Assembly (NCBI GenBank): GCA_937891805.1
Contig: CALATK010000175.1
Coordinates: forward strand, 1 to 7,675
Origin: an uncultured Fibrobacter sp.
GTDB lineage: Bacteria > Fibrobacterota > Fibrobacteria > Fibrobacterales > Fibrobacteraceae
Reading direction: 5' to 3'
Length of the DNA: 7,675 nucleotides
A program made the translations under genes and the position numbers. Positions 1 through 5,793 of this stretch are shown here, one piece after another. The notes beneath the pieces were generated by a model. It was given only the letters and a program-made list of their open reading frames with translations, was not told where the DNA came from and ran no database searches. The first letter of the stretch is position 1; each line of letters begins with the position of its first letter.

Positions 1-6
1 TTCCAT
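1..6 (-). CDS. First two codons of a leftward gene that leaves the window
   Basis: On the minus strand an ATG followed by GAA lies at the very edge. It is preceded by an AAGGAGAG ribosome binding site (11-18, four bases from the ATG) and by a consensus promoter (35-63). This is a typical gene start, but only Met-Glu is visible, so no product can be named. The gene would be transcribed in the same direction as the phosphorylase gene behind it. A separate terminator and a strong promoter lie between the two, so it is probably its own transcription unit. Confidence 0.6.
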
Positions 7-34
7 AAAACTCTCCTTATAATAAGATAAATAT

Positions 35-63
35 ATTATATAATATAATACAAAAGTTGTCAA
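35..63 (-). promoter_or_regulatory. Consensus sigma-70 type promoter of the left-edge gene
   Basis: Read on the minus strand, TTGACA (58-63) is followed by exactly 17 bases and then TATAAT (35-40), a perfect match to the housekeeping consensus. It drives transcription leftward. The expected start is near position 28, giving a short leader of about 20 bases that contains the AAGGAGAG site at 11-18. The surrounding A/T richness makes chance -10 matches common, but the matching -35 box at ideal spacing is unlikely by chance. Confidence 0.75.
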
Positions 64-106
64 TATCCTGTTTTCCAAACACTTGATTTTTCAAAAATAT
101 ATGATA

Positions 107-152
107 TACTTAAGTAAATACGCAAGATAATACTTATGATGTACGTATTTAC
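107..152. repeat. Nested inverted repeats upstream of the left-edge promoter
   Basis: A 10-base palindrome TACTTAAGTA (107-116) overlaps the left arm of a second inverted repeat, GTAAATACG (114-122) and CGTATTTAC (144-152), whose arms are separated by 21 bases. It lies 44 or more bases upstream of the -35 box of the leftward promoter and directly beyond the terminator at 157-187. It could be an activator or repressor site, or an imperfect hairpin in read-through RNA. The sequence does not decide between these. Confidence 0.4.
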
Positions 153-156
153 AAGT

Positions 157-187
157 AAAAAAAGAGGTTCTCGCGAACCTCTTTTTT
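157..187. terminator. Bidirectional intrinsic terminator after the GH94 gene
   Basis: GAGGTTC (164-170) and GAACCTC (175-181) form a perfect 7-bp stem around a TCGC tetraloop. It is flanked by seven A (157-163) on one side and six T (182-187) on the other, which extend the stem and give a U-tract in either direction. It starts five bases past the stop codon of the leftward GH94 phosphorylase gene and separates that gene from the promoter of the next leftward gene. Confidence 0.92.
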
Positions 188-192
188 GCGTT

Positions 193-2709
193 TTATTTTA
201 CAGTAACCAAAACCTTGTGTGTTTTGCCGTCCTTGAAGTCCGGGATGATAATGCCGTCAATTGATTTGCCGTCAACGGTGATTTCAAGGCTGTCTGCCTT
301 GTATTTTACGCTTGGGTTGGAGATTGTAACCTCGTAGGTTGCACCGCGGAACTTGCGGGTCACCTTGAAGCCATCCCACTTGGAGGGGATGCAGGGGTTG
401 ATAATCAGGCCCTTGAAGCTTGCGCGGACACCGATGATGAACTGGGTTGCAGCCTGGTAGGTCCAGGAGCTGGTTCCGGAGAGCCATGCGTTACGGCCCA
501 TACCGAACTGCTTGTGTTCGTCGCCGAGAATGTTCTGCGGGTAGCAATAAGGTTCAGATTCGAACTCGTCGAGCTTGGTGTTCTTGGCAGCCGGGTTAAT
601 TTGGTTGTAATACTGGAAGGCCTTGTCGCCACGGCCGAGAATGGTTTCGGCAATCATCACCCACGGGTTGGTGTGGAGGAAGATACCGCCGTTTTCCTTG
701 GCTCCGGGAGGATAGGTGGAGATGCCACCCACGTTGGGGTCGAAGCCGCGGTAGCCCGGAGTAGAGCTCTTCACGCCGTTGGCGGTGTTGAGGAGCTTGT
801 TCAGGCTGTCCATGCCCATTACGGCGCGGTCGCCGGTAGCGATACCGGAAATCACGGACCAGGACTGGCTATTGCAGTAAATCTTGCCGTACTTGGCCTT
901 GTTGGTACCGTAGGCGTTGCCCTGCTTGTCGAACCAGCGGACCCACCACTTGCCGTCCCAGGCGCTCTTGTTGAAAGCGGCCTTCACGTCTTCGTACCAC
1001 TTCTTGTACATTTCCACGGACTTCTTGTCGCCGAGAGCTTCGCAGATGTCCATCATCTCGAGCAATGCCTTGGCGTAGAGGCCGGTGTTGAAAGAAGATT
1101 CTGCACCGAGAGGCAGGTTCATGCAGTCGTTCCAGTCGGCAAAGCCGAGGAGCGGAAGGCCGTGCTTGCCCAGGTGGGTGCGGGTAAAGTTGAGGGAGCG
1201 CTTCAGGTGTTCAAGGACAGTGCCCTTTTCACGCTGGGCGCGCTTCTTGCCGGCTTCATAGAACGGAACTTCTTTCTTGAGAAGATCCATCTTGCCGGTT
1301 TCCTTGAGGTAGTTTGCAATCGTGAGCACGATCCAGAGGTGGTCATCGCCGTACCAGTCAGCGTAAGCCGGCTTGCCATGTTCGTCGAGAACACCCTTCT
1401 TTTCGCGGGAGTCACCGGCGTTGGCTTCGTTGCCGTTGTCTTCTTCGAGGGCAAGCGGAGCGTACTGGTGCATGGCGTTACCTTCGGGGCGCTGCACAGA
1501 GAGCAGGTTCAAAGCGAGCTGGAGAGCTTCTTCCGGCATGTGGCTCATGACGCCCATCAGGTCCTGGCTGGAGTCACGGTAACCGATACCGCGGCTGGTG
1601 CCGTAGCCCAGCTGGTACAGGGACAGGTAGCGGCTCCAGTTCTTGGTGGTGTGGCACTGACGGGGGTTGTGGACGTTCACCATGGAGTTGAACGCTGCAT
1701 CCGGAGTCTGCACCTGGATCGTGGAGAGGTAGTTTTCCCAGAACTTGGCCAGTTCGTCGAAAGCCTTGTCCACGTTCTTCAGGTCGCGGTACTTGGCGAT
1801 GGCCTTGGCGGCAACCTTCAGGCTCTGTTCCTGACCCAGCTGGGTGCAGGTGCGGAAGGTCTTGCCTGCGGCAATCTTGCCAGCGTGGATCATGAGAGCG
1901 GCAATGTTGTCGCCACGGTCGCATTCGCTGTTGGAAAGTTCTTTGTTGGCGAGGCTGAGCGGAGCGGCCCAGGAACCCATTTCGTTTGCACCGAGGAACA
2001 CGCGGCGGTCGCCATCGAAGCTACCGACCTTGCAGTTCGCGGTCACATAGTTCACGGCAAAATCGCGCTTCATGTAGGCGTACTGTTCCAGCACCACGTG
2101 GCCGTCCTTTTCCCAGTGGCCCTTGAGGGTCATGGTCTGGGGAACCCAGTCGGCGTTGGTGAGCTGCTTTTCAGCTTCGAAGTGGCTGAATTCATAAACC
2201 GGGACAATGTCCACTTCCTTGGCGGTCTTGTCGATGTTGGTGACCTGGATATCCTGAAGGAGGGTGTTGGAACCCGTGGGCACGAAAATCGTCACCTGGG
2301 TGCGGAGGCCTTCGCATTCGGCGATCCAGCGCATGTAAGAAAGACCCACGTGGCATTCCCACTTCTTCATCTTGGTGAGGGTCGGGACCACGAACGGGGA
2401 GAACACGGTGTAACCCTTGGCGTTCTTCACACGGATATAGATGGTGCTGGCCTTGAAGTCAGAGCAGGGCATCTGGGCGATGTACTTGGTGATACGGTTC
2501 AGGGCGGGGTCGCCCTTGCAAACCAGGGTACCGCCGGTGGTATCCACGATACCGCCGAAGTTCAAAGTACCGACGTAGTTACACCACTTAATCGGGGTTG
2601 CCGGGGTGGTGAGCACGTATTCTTTCTTGGCGTCATCGAAGTAGCCGTACTTGGCGGCCGGGGCCTTGGAGGCGACCTTCTTGACACTCTTCTTCTGTTT
2701 TGTAGCCAT
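193..2709 (-). CDS. GH94 glycoside phosphorylase, probably cellobiose phosphorylase
   Basis: A cytoplasmic enzyme predicted to split cellobiose with inorganic phosphate into glucose 1-phosphate and glucose, saving ATP during cellulose use. The 838 residues contain family GH94 hallmarks. The N-terminal FDD...YV.T...TP..W.NY pattern (about 24-45) begins the beta-sandwich domain. The sugar-site motif RGIGYRDSSQD is at 373-383. GFADWND is at 522-528; by analogy with the Cellvibrio gilvus enzyme, D528 is the proton donor. HTNPW (679-683) and GTSSW (745-749) lie where the phosphate-binding His and Thr are expected. No signal peptide is seen. Two oddities are a Lys/Ala-rich extension (residues 2-20) and an acidic insertion at about 422-452 ahead of the DDHLW motif. 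The start ATG has a GGAG site five bases upstream. Cellobiose is favoured by length and motifs, but a related beta-glucoside substrate cannot be excluded. Confidence 0.88.
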   Translation of the reverse strand: MATKQKKSVKKVASKAPAAKYGYFDDAKKEYVLTTPATPIKWCNYVGTLNFGGIVDTTGGTLVCKGDPALNRITKYIAQMPCSDFKASTIYIRVKNAKGYTVFSPFVVPTLTKMKKWECHVGLSYMRWIAECEGLRTQVTIFVPTGSNTLLQDIQVTNIDKTAKEVDIVPVYEFSHFEAEKQLTNADWVPQTMTLKGHWEKDGHVVLEQYAYMKRDFAVNYVTANCKVGSFDGDRRVFLGANEMGSWAAPLSLANKELSNSECDRGDNIAALMIHAGKIAAGKTFRTCTQLGQEQSLKVAAKAIAKYRDLKNVDKAFDELAKFWENYLSTIQVQTPDAAFNSMVNVHNPRQCHTTKNWSRYLSLYQLGYGTSRGIGYRDSSQDLMGVMSHMPEEALQLALNLLSVQRPEGNAMHQYAPLALEEDNGNEANAGDSREKKGVLDEHGKPAYADWYGDDHLWIVLTIANYLKETGKMDLLKKEVPFYEAGKKRAQREKGTVLEHLKRSLNFTRTHLGKHGLPLLGFADWNDCMNLPLGAESSFNTGLYAKALLEMMDICEALGDKKSVEMYKKWYEDVKAAFNKSAWDGKWWVRWFDKQGNAYGTNKAKYGKIYCNSQSWSVISGIATGDRAVMGMDSLNKLLNTANGVKSSTPGYRGFDPNVGGISTYPPGAKENGGIFLHTNPWVMIAETILGRGDKAFQYYNQINPAAKNTKLDEFESEPYCYPQNILGDEHKQFGMGRNAWLSGTSSWTYQAATQFIIGVRASFKGLIINPCIPSKWDGFKVTRKFRGATYEVTISNPSVKYKADSLEITVDGKSIDGIIIPDFKDGKTHKVLVTVK

Positions 2710-2726
2710 TGTATCTCCGTGAGAGG

Positions 2727-2764
2727 GGGGTTAATAGAGGTTAGGGGTTAGAGGCTAGGGGCTA
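2727..2764. repeat. Heptanucleotide tandem array, G(A/G)GG(T/C)TA units
   Basis: Four contiguous 7-base units, GAGGTTA, GGGGTTA, GAGGCTA and GGGGCTA, occupy 2737-2764. A fifth unit, GGGGTTA (2727-2733), precedes them after a 3-base slip. The units alternate A/G at base 2, and the pairs differ T/C at base 5, so the array also reads as two diverged 14-mers. It falls within the predicted 5' leader of the GH94 transcript. A matching array in the opposite orientation lies at 2850-2880. Confidence 0.8.
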
Positions 2765-2801
2765 GAGACACCAGCCATAAACCACAAATTTTTTCATGAC
2801 A

Positions 2802-2829
2802 AATATAGTTTTTAGTAAAATGTTCTCAA
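2802..2829 (-). promoter_or_regulatory. Probable promoter of the GH94 gene
   Basis: On the minus strand TTGAGA (2824-2829) and TATATT (2802-2807) are 16 bases apart. Transcription would start near 2795 and give a leader of about 85 bases that includes the first heptanucleotide array. The promoter sits between the two oppositely oriented arrays. The match is good but not perfect, and the spacer is AT-rich. Confidence 0.5.
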
Positions 2830-2837
2830 ACAGCCGA

Positions 2838-2880
2838 GGGGTTAAAAAACTAGATCCTAGCCCCTAGATCCTAAATCCTA
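2838..2880. repeat. Inverted partner heptanucleotide array
   Basis: GATCCTA, GCCCCTA, GATCCTA and AATCCTA run in register from 2853 to 2880. They are the reverse-complement type of the array at 2737-2764: CTAGCCCCTAG here is the exact complement of CTAGGGGCTAG there. One unit in the opposite, left-array orientation (GGGGTTA, 2838-2844) stands just before it. The last unit supplies the complement of the TAG stop codon of the regulator gene at 2878, so the array runs right into coding sequence. Confidence 0.8.
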
Positions 2881-3483
2881 ATCTTTCTTCTGGTTGAAAT
2901 TCTCAAAATCCCGGTTGCCGAAGTTGATGTAGAAGTAGCCGTCCAGCTTCTTATTGCGGATGGGGTCCCGCAGAATGCCGATGGCGGCACGCACGTACTT
3001 GAGTTCCACCAGAATGTGGTCCCGGCTCATGCAGTTGAGGAAGGGGCCTTCGGGGTAGAGGGTGGGCCTGGGTTCTTCGGCGATCATCTTCTCAAGATTC
3101 TCGATTTCCTGCACCAGGCGGCGTTCGTGGGCCTCCAGGGTGCGGATAAGTTCCTTGTTCTCGGCACCGTAGAGGAAGGCGAAACCCAGCGTCCTCGGGT
3201 CGTCGTTGAACCCGGTCAGGTGCTTGAGGACCTCCTTGCGGAGGGTTTCCTTCCCCTTCTCGGTAATGCTGTACATCACGCGTTCGGGGCGGTTGCCGTC
3301 TTTTTCGGCACGGCCTAGGATGCTTCCATTCTTTTGCAGGGTGGTCAAGCGGTTATAGACCGTGGAGGTGCTGATCTTTGCCCAGCGGTCCAGCTCGCGG
3401 ACCCGAATCTCCGTAATGATGTCATATCCGCTGCGTTCCTTTTCATCAATCAAGCCCAAAAGCACCAGGTCATAACGATTCAT
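2878..3483 (-). CDS. PadR-family transcriptional regulator
   Basis: A dimeric DNA-binding repressor-type protein of 201 residues; its ligand and targets are unknown. The N-terminal winged helix (about 1-90) shows the PadR pattern: LVLLGLIDEKERSGYDI (6-22), then STSTVYNRLTTLQKNGSI (38-55) as the recognition region, then YSITEKG (71-77) in the wing. The remaining 110 residues are charged and helical, with a likely coiled coil at about 115-145, matching the longer PadR subfamily with a C-terminal dimerisation domain. A TTG codon just upstream is in frame, but the adjacent ATG at 3483 has AAGGA six bases before it and is the better start. A palindrome covering its -35 box suggests autoregulation. 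The GH94 gene is next downstream on the same strand, 168 bases away, with its own promoter, so control of that gene is possible but unproven. Confidence 0.88.
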   Translation of the reverse strand: MNRYDLVLLGLIDEKERSGYDIITEIRVRELDRWAKISTSTVYNRLTTLQKNGSILGRAEKDGNRPERVMYSITEKGKETLRKEVLKHLTGFNDDPRTLGFAFLYGAENKELIRTLEAHERRLVQEIENLEKMIAEEPRPTLYPEGPFLNCMSRDHILVELKYVRAAIGILRDPIRNKKLDGYFYINFGNRDFENFNQKKD

Positions 3484-3506
3484 CAAAAATCCTTCGTTTT
3501 AGCGCG

Positions 3507-3543
3507 ATATTATTCGCATGTGTGATTATTCCAACTTGGAATA
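3507..3543 (-). promoter_or_regulatory. Promoter of the PadR-type gene with overlapping palindromic operator
   Basis: On the minus strand TTGGAA (3529-3534) and TAATAT (3507-3512) are separated by 16 bases. A perfect palindrome with 8-bp arms and a single central base, TATTCCAA-C-TTGGAATA (3527-3543), covers the whole -35 element. A dimeric regulator bound there would block RNA polymerase, which fits autorepression by the PadR-type protein encoded immediately downstream. The promoter reading and the palindrome are visible in the sequence; the identity of the binder is inferred. Confidence 0.6.
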
Positions 3544-3558
3544 TATACAAAAAAAGCA

Positions 3559-3599
3559 CAAAAGAACAAAAAATCGTAAAAAAGGTGTGAATTTTACGA
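3559..3599 (-). terminator. Probable terminator of the lipoprotein gene
   Basis: The arms TCGTAAAA (3574-3581) and TTTTACGA (3592-3599) form an 8-bp stem with a 10-base loop. On the minus strand the stem is followed by a T-rich run (TTTTTTGTTCTTTT). It lies 25 bases past the lipoprotein stop codon and before the promoter of the PadR-type gene. The stem has only two G-C pairs, so it may be weak. Confidence 0.5.
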
Positions 3600-3623
3600 A
3601 AAAATTAGTTTACAAAAAATGCG

Positions 3624-4307
3624 CTAAGGGTTTTTATTACACATCCTGTCGTACATTTCCTTTTTTTGCTCGGACGTGTATTTTTCGTCGGCCGTTCCTT
3701 GCGCTGTCATATTGAGCATATCCCCTTCGCATGTGGCAAACATGGTCATATCCGTTTCGTCTGAAGCCGCCGCCATGTTTCCAAAAACGGTGAGTAAGGC
3801 AGCTGTTTGCATACATTCTTCTTCGCTTTGGGCTTTACCTTCAGTAGCAATACTAAACCACAGGTCACCGTTGTCCTTGAATTTGATAGTCACATCAACT
3901 GAAGAATCCGCTTCAACTGTTTCAAAATGCCATTCATCGTCACCTAACGAGAATGTACAATCCATTTTCTGGTCTGGCACATACCTGGTCACATCCATGC
4001 CCGTGGAACCCGACGACAGGTCTCCGGAACCACCCCCAAAATCACTAAACCAATCATCTCCCCAGCCATCATCGGGAAAATCGAAGGATTCTGAACTTGT
4101 GCCACCGCCCGTGGAACTGCTACTTTCTGAACCTACATTAGCCGAGCTGCCTTTCGCTGATTCCTTGTCTCCAGTCTGGTTAAACCCGGGAATATTCGAA
4201 AGCCCGTCATCACCGCGGGAATCCTTGTCTGGGCTGGAAACGCTCTGGGAGCAAGCCCAGAACAGGACTAAGCAGGAACAGGCCAAGGCGATTTTCAACA
4301 ACTTCAT
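3624..4307 (-). CDS. Predicted lipoprotein with Ser/Gly-rich linker, function unknown
   Basis: This 227-residue protein is predicted to be exported and lipid-anchored. Residues 1-19 form a signal peptide: MKLLK, a hydrophobic stretch, then FWAC with Cys19 as the acylation site. The bulky F at -3 is not the classical lipobox, but this is common in Fibrobacter-like proteins. Residues 20-105 are a low-complexity linker rich in Ser, Gly and Asp with an aromatic patch (DDGWGDDWFSDFGGG, about 78-92). The C-terminal domain (about 106-227) contains four Cys, in MDC, EEC, TCEGD and the final MCNKNP, which could form two disulfides. No enzyme motif is recognised. The start has GAGGGG just upstream. It follows the Nif3-like gene by 52 bases on the same strand with no terminator seen between them, so co-transcription is possible. 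A surface or outer-membrane role is inferred only from architecture. Confidence 0.8.
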   Translation of the reverse strand: MKLLKIALACSCLVLFWACSQSVSSPDKDSRGDDGLSNIPGFNQTGDKESAKGSSANVGSESSSSTGGGTSSESFDFPDDGWGDDWFSDFGGGSGDLSSGSTGMDVTRYVPDQKMDCTFSLGDDEWHFETVEADSSVDVTIKFKDNGDLWFSIATEGKAQSEEECMQTAALLTVFGNMAAASDETDMTMFATCEGDMLNMTAQGTADEKYTSEQKKEMYDRMCNKNP

Positions 4308-4359
4308 AACAAACCCCTCTCTAACTTAAATCAATATATATAAATCCTGACAAATTCGT

Positions 4360-5121
4360 CTATATGGGATTGTCAATATCCACAAATACCGCCGAAATCC
4401 CCAAATCGGCCGTAATTTTTTTCGCCAAGGCCCGAACTCCGAAGACCTCGGTCCGGTGGTGGCCGCAGGCAATGAGGTTAAAACCGGCCTCTTCTACCGC
4501 AATAGGCACGTTTTCCTTGATTTCGCCGGTCACAAAAGTGTCGCAGCCCAGGGCCACGGCCTCTTCTAGGCCAGAAGCGCCGCTCCCGCTGCAGATGGCC
4601 ACACGGCGGATCTTGTCGGAGCCGAACATGAAGCTGTTCTGGACGCCTGCAGGGAACGCCTGGGCGGCAATTTCCAGAAAACGCTCCTTGGAAACAGGCG
4701 TGCCCCACTCCCCCACCTGGCCCACGCATTTTTCACCTTCTTGCATGAAGCCTTCCACCACATTAAGTCCCAAGGCCTTAGCAATCAGGGCGTTGTTCCC
4801 GATTTCGGGGTGACCGTCCAGAGGCAGGTGAAAACCGTAGAGGGAAATCCCGTGCTGCATAAGCTGGCGAATACGCCTGCCGAAATGACCTACCGGAATC
4901 TTGGAATCCCCGTTCCAGAACCCGTTGGGGTGATGGACGATGATGGCGTCCGCACCCTCTTCGATGGCGCGCTCAATCAGGCGGTCGCGAAAAGAAACAC
5001 CCGTTACCACCTTGGTCACCTTGTCGCTCGCCTCCACACAAAGCCCGTCAACGCAGTAATCCTTAAACGCCGCCGGAGTGAGCAAACGGTCTAGCCAACA
5101 CGAAAAATCCTTCAATTCCAT
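4360..5121 (-). CDS. Nif3/YbgI-family dinuclear metal protein (GTP cyclohydrolase 1 type 2 homolog)
   Basis: A 253-residue cytoplasmic protein of the NIF3 superfamily, whose members assemble as ring-shaped hexamers with a two-metal site. The physiological reaction is not settled; databases call it a GTP cyclohydrolase 1 type 2 homolog. All expected metal ligands are present by analogy with E. coli YbgI: HH at 63-64 in IIVHHPNGFW, D102 in LPLDGH, and H221 plus E225 in GHHRTE. The conserved VTGE motif is at 197-200. The length matches the short YbgI form, lacking the PII-like insert of the roughly 370-residue Gram-positive versions. The ATG start has GAGG upstream on the transcript. A divergent XRE-type regulator begins about 130 bases away. 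The family call is secure; the cellular role is not. Confidence 0.92.
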   Translation of the reverse strand: MELKDFSCWLDRLLTPAAFKDYCVDGLCVEASDKVTKVVTGVSFRDRLIERAIEEGADAIIVHHPNGFWNGDSKIPVGHFGRRIRQLMQHGISLYGFHLPLDGHPEIGNNALIAKALGLNVVEGFMQEGEKCVGQVGEWGTPVSKERFLEIAAQAFPAGVQNSFMFGSDKIRRVAICSGSGASGLEEAVALGCDTFVTGEIKENVPIAVEEAGFNLIACGHHRTEVFGVRALAKKITADLGISAVFVDIDNPI

Positions 5122-5178
5122 AAAAGCCTCTAATAGCAGTCTCTACTGAATATATAACAAAAAATGCGAAAAAACGAG

Positions 5179-5193
5179 ATTTTTCCGAAAAAT
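5179..5193. repeat. Short palindrome in the divergent nif3/xre spacer
   Basis: ATTTTTC (5179-5185) and GAAAAAT (5187-5193) are perfect inverted arms with a single central base. The element sits nine bases upstream of the possible -35 box of the XRE-type gene and just upstream of an AT-rich -10-like element (5149-5154) for the Nif3-like gene. Its odd-length, close-packed symmetry is compatible with a repressor half-site pair, but its A/T richness makes a chance palindrome quite possible. Confidence 0.35.
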
Positions 5194-5201
5194 GTAACCA
5201 T

Positions 5202-5229
5202 TTGTTATCACCGAAAGTGGCCGTAAATT
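5202..5229 (+). promoter_or_regulatory. Possible promoter of the XRE-type gene
   Basis: TTGTTA (5202-5207) and TAAATT (5224-5229) are 16 bases apart and read toward the XRE-type gene, with the start codon about 20 bases after the -10 element. The expected transcription start leaves a very short leader, consistent with the absence of a clear ribosome binding site before that ATG. Confidence 0.35.
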
Positions 5230-5249
5230 CCTAGAAATCACATTTGCGG

Positions 5250-5576
5250 ATGAAGAGGAAAAACGAAATAGAAAGATCTTTCGACGAAAGTATCGCCTAT
5301 TTGCTGAGAAAAGGCCGTGAAAAGCTTGGCCACTCCCAGGACCTCGTCGCCCAGGAAGCGGGCATCAGCCGGGTTACCCTAGGAAAATGGGAGCGGGGCG
5401 AAAAGACCCCGAATTCCTTTGATCTGTACAATGTGCTCAAGGTTCTCAAGTGGGAACCTGAAGATTTTTGGGCAGAACTGGGCAAGCATTTTGAACCGAC
5501 GGCAAAGCCCCTTCGGATTGCCGCCGAACGAACCAAAATAAAAGCCTATATCGAACAGACCAAGAAAAAACGGTAG
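5250..5576 (+). CDS. XRE-family helix-turn-helix regulator
   Basis: A small DNA-binding protein of 108 residues. The Cro/CI-type fold spans about 13-75: YLLRKGREKLGHSQDLVAQ (helices 1-2), EAGISRVTLGKWERGEKTP (turn and recognition helix, 37-53), then FDLYNVLKVLKWEPEDFW. The C-terminal 30 residues are basic and end in KKKR, with no sensor domain. An in-frame TTG lies six bases upstream, but the ATG at 5250 is preferred; neither has a strong ribosome binding site. The gene diverges from the Nif3-like gene and converges on the small ArfA-like gene, whose annotated 3' end overlaps it by 31 bases. Targets are unknown. Without a toxin partner visible on either side, a toxin-antitoxin role is not supported. 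Confidence 0.85.
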   Translation: MKRKNEIERSFDESIAYLLRKGREKLGHSQDLVAQEAGISRVTLGKWERGEKTPNSFDLYNVLKVLKWEPEDFWAELGKHFEPTAKPLRIAAERTKIKAYIEQTKKKR

Positions 5577-5773
5577 CAAAAAGGAAAATCCCCCGCGTCG
5601 GCGAGGGACTTCTTGTGCTTCAAGTTCCGGTTGTACTTTGTCTTGTCGCGGACCACCCTGGTCCGTAACGTGGCTCCGTTCTGGGAGCCGTCTATGCGTA
5701 GCGCTCGAATTCTTGCGCTTTCTGTTGCGGCATCGGCAACCTTGCCCGCCGCTTTCGCTCTGTTTTTAACCAT
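5546..5773 (-). CDS. Small basic protein, candidate ArfA/BrfA-like ribosome-rescue factor
   Basis: A 75-codon gene with a strong start: AAGGAGG (5779-5785) five bases before ATG, and a good promoter upstream. The N-terminal two thirds are strongly basic. Residues 36-55 contain LRTRVVRDK..KYNR..KHKK, which resembles the ArfA pattern R-V-x-K-N-K...Y-x-R-x-x-K-H. In ArfA this tail enters the empty mRNA channel of a ribosome stalled at the end of an mRNA, and the protein recruits release factor 2. The decisive oddity is an intrinsic terminator inside the frame, at codons 56-66. Most transcripts would end without a stop codon, as for arfA and brfA, making the product a tmRNA target. The codons beyond it encode a hydrophobic tail (FPFCYRFFLVC), again as in ArfA, and overlap the convergent XRE-type gene. 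The homology is judged by eye only; it could instead be an unrelated small basic protein. Confidence 0.6.
   Translation of the reverse strand: MVKNRAKAAGKVADAATESARIRALRIDGSQNGATLRTRVVRDKTKYNRNLKHKKSLADAGDFPFCYRFFLVCSI
5578..5608 (-). terminator. Intrinsic terminator inside the ArfA-like reading frame
   Basis: In the minus-strand transcript UCCCUCGC (5608-5601) and GCGGGGGA (5596-5589) form an 8-bp stem with one U-G wobble and a CGAC loop. It is followed by UUUUCCUUUUU (5588-5578). On the plus strand the wobble becomes a C-A mismatch and no U-tract follows, so the element is built for the leftward gene. The stem begins at the first base of codon 56, right after the KHKK motif, and the U-tract covers codons 62-66. 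Transcription stopping here gives an mRNA with no stop codon. Confidence 0.75.
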
Positions 5774-5793
5774 AGGGGCCTCCTTGAGGGGTA

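Noticed and set aside
514..2751. A 745-codon open frame on the plus strand, antisense to the GH94 gene
   Set aside because: It is a mirror of the strong codon bias of the phosphorylase gene. The translation is a repetitive Val/Gly/Leu/His-rich sequence without any domain, and GH94 motifs on the other strand are unmistakable.
2727..2880. The heptamer arrays as a CRISPR array or as transposon ends
   Set aside because: The units are contiguous without spacers, and no transposase, defined terminal repeats or target-site duplication is visible.
3676..4329. A 217-codon plus-strand frame opposite the lipoprotein gene
   Set aside because: The Ser/Pro-rich translation is the complement of the Ser/Gly/Asp-rich linker, and it has no ribosome binding site or domain.
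5244..5250. TTG start two codons earlier for the XRE-type gene
   Set aside because: It has no ribosome binding site of its own and the ATG at 5250 is the more usual start, although the difference cannot be settled from sequence.
5250..5773. XRE-type gene and adjacent small gene as a toxin-antitoxin pair
   Set aside because: They are convergent rather than in one operon, the small protein has no toxin motif, and its internal terminator and basic motif fit ribosome rescue better.
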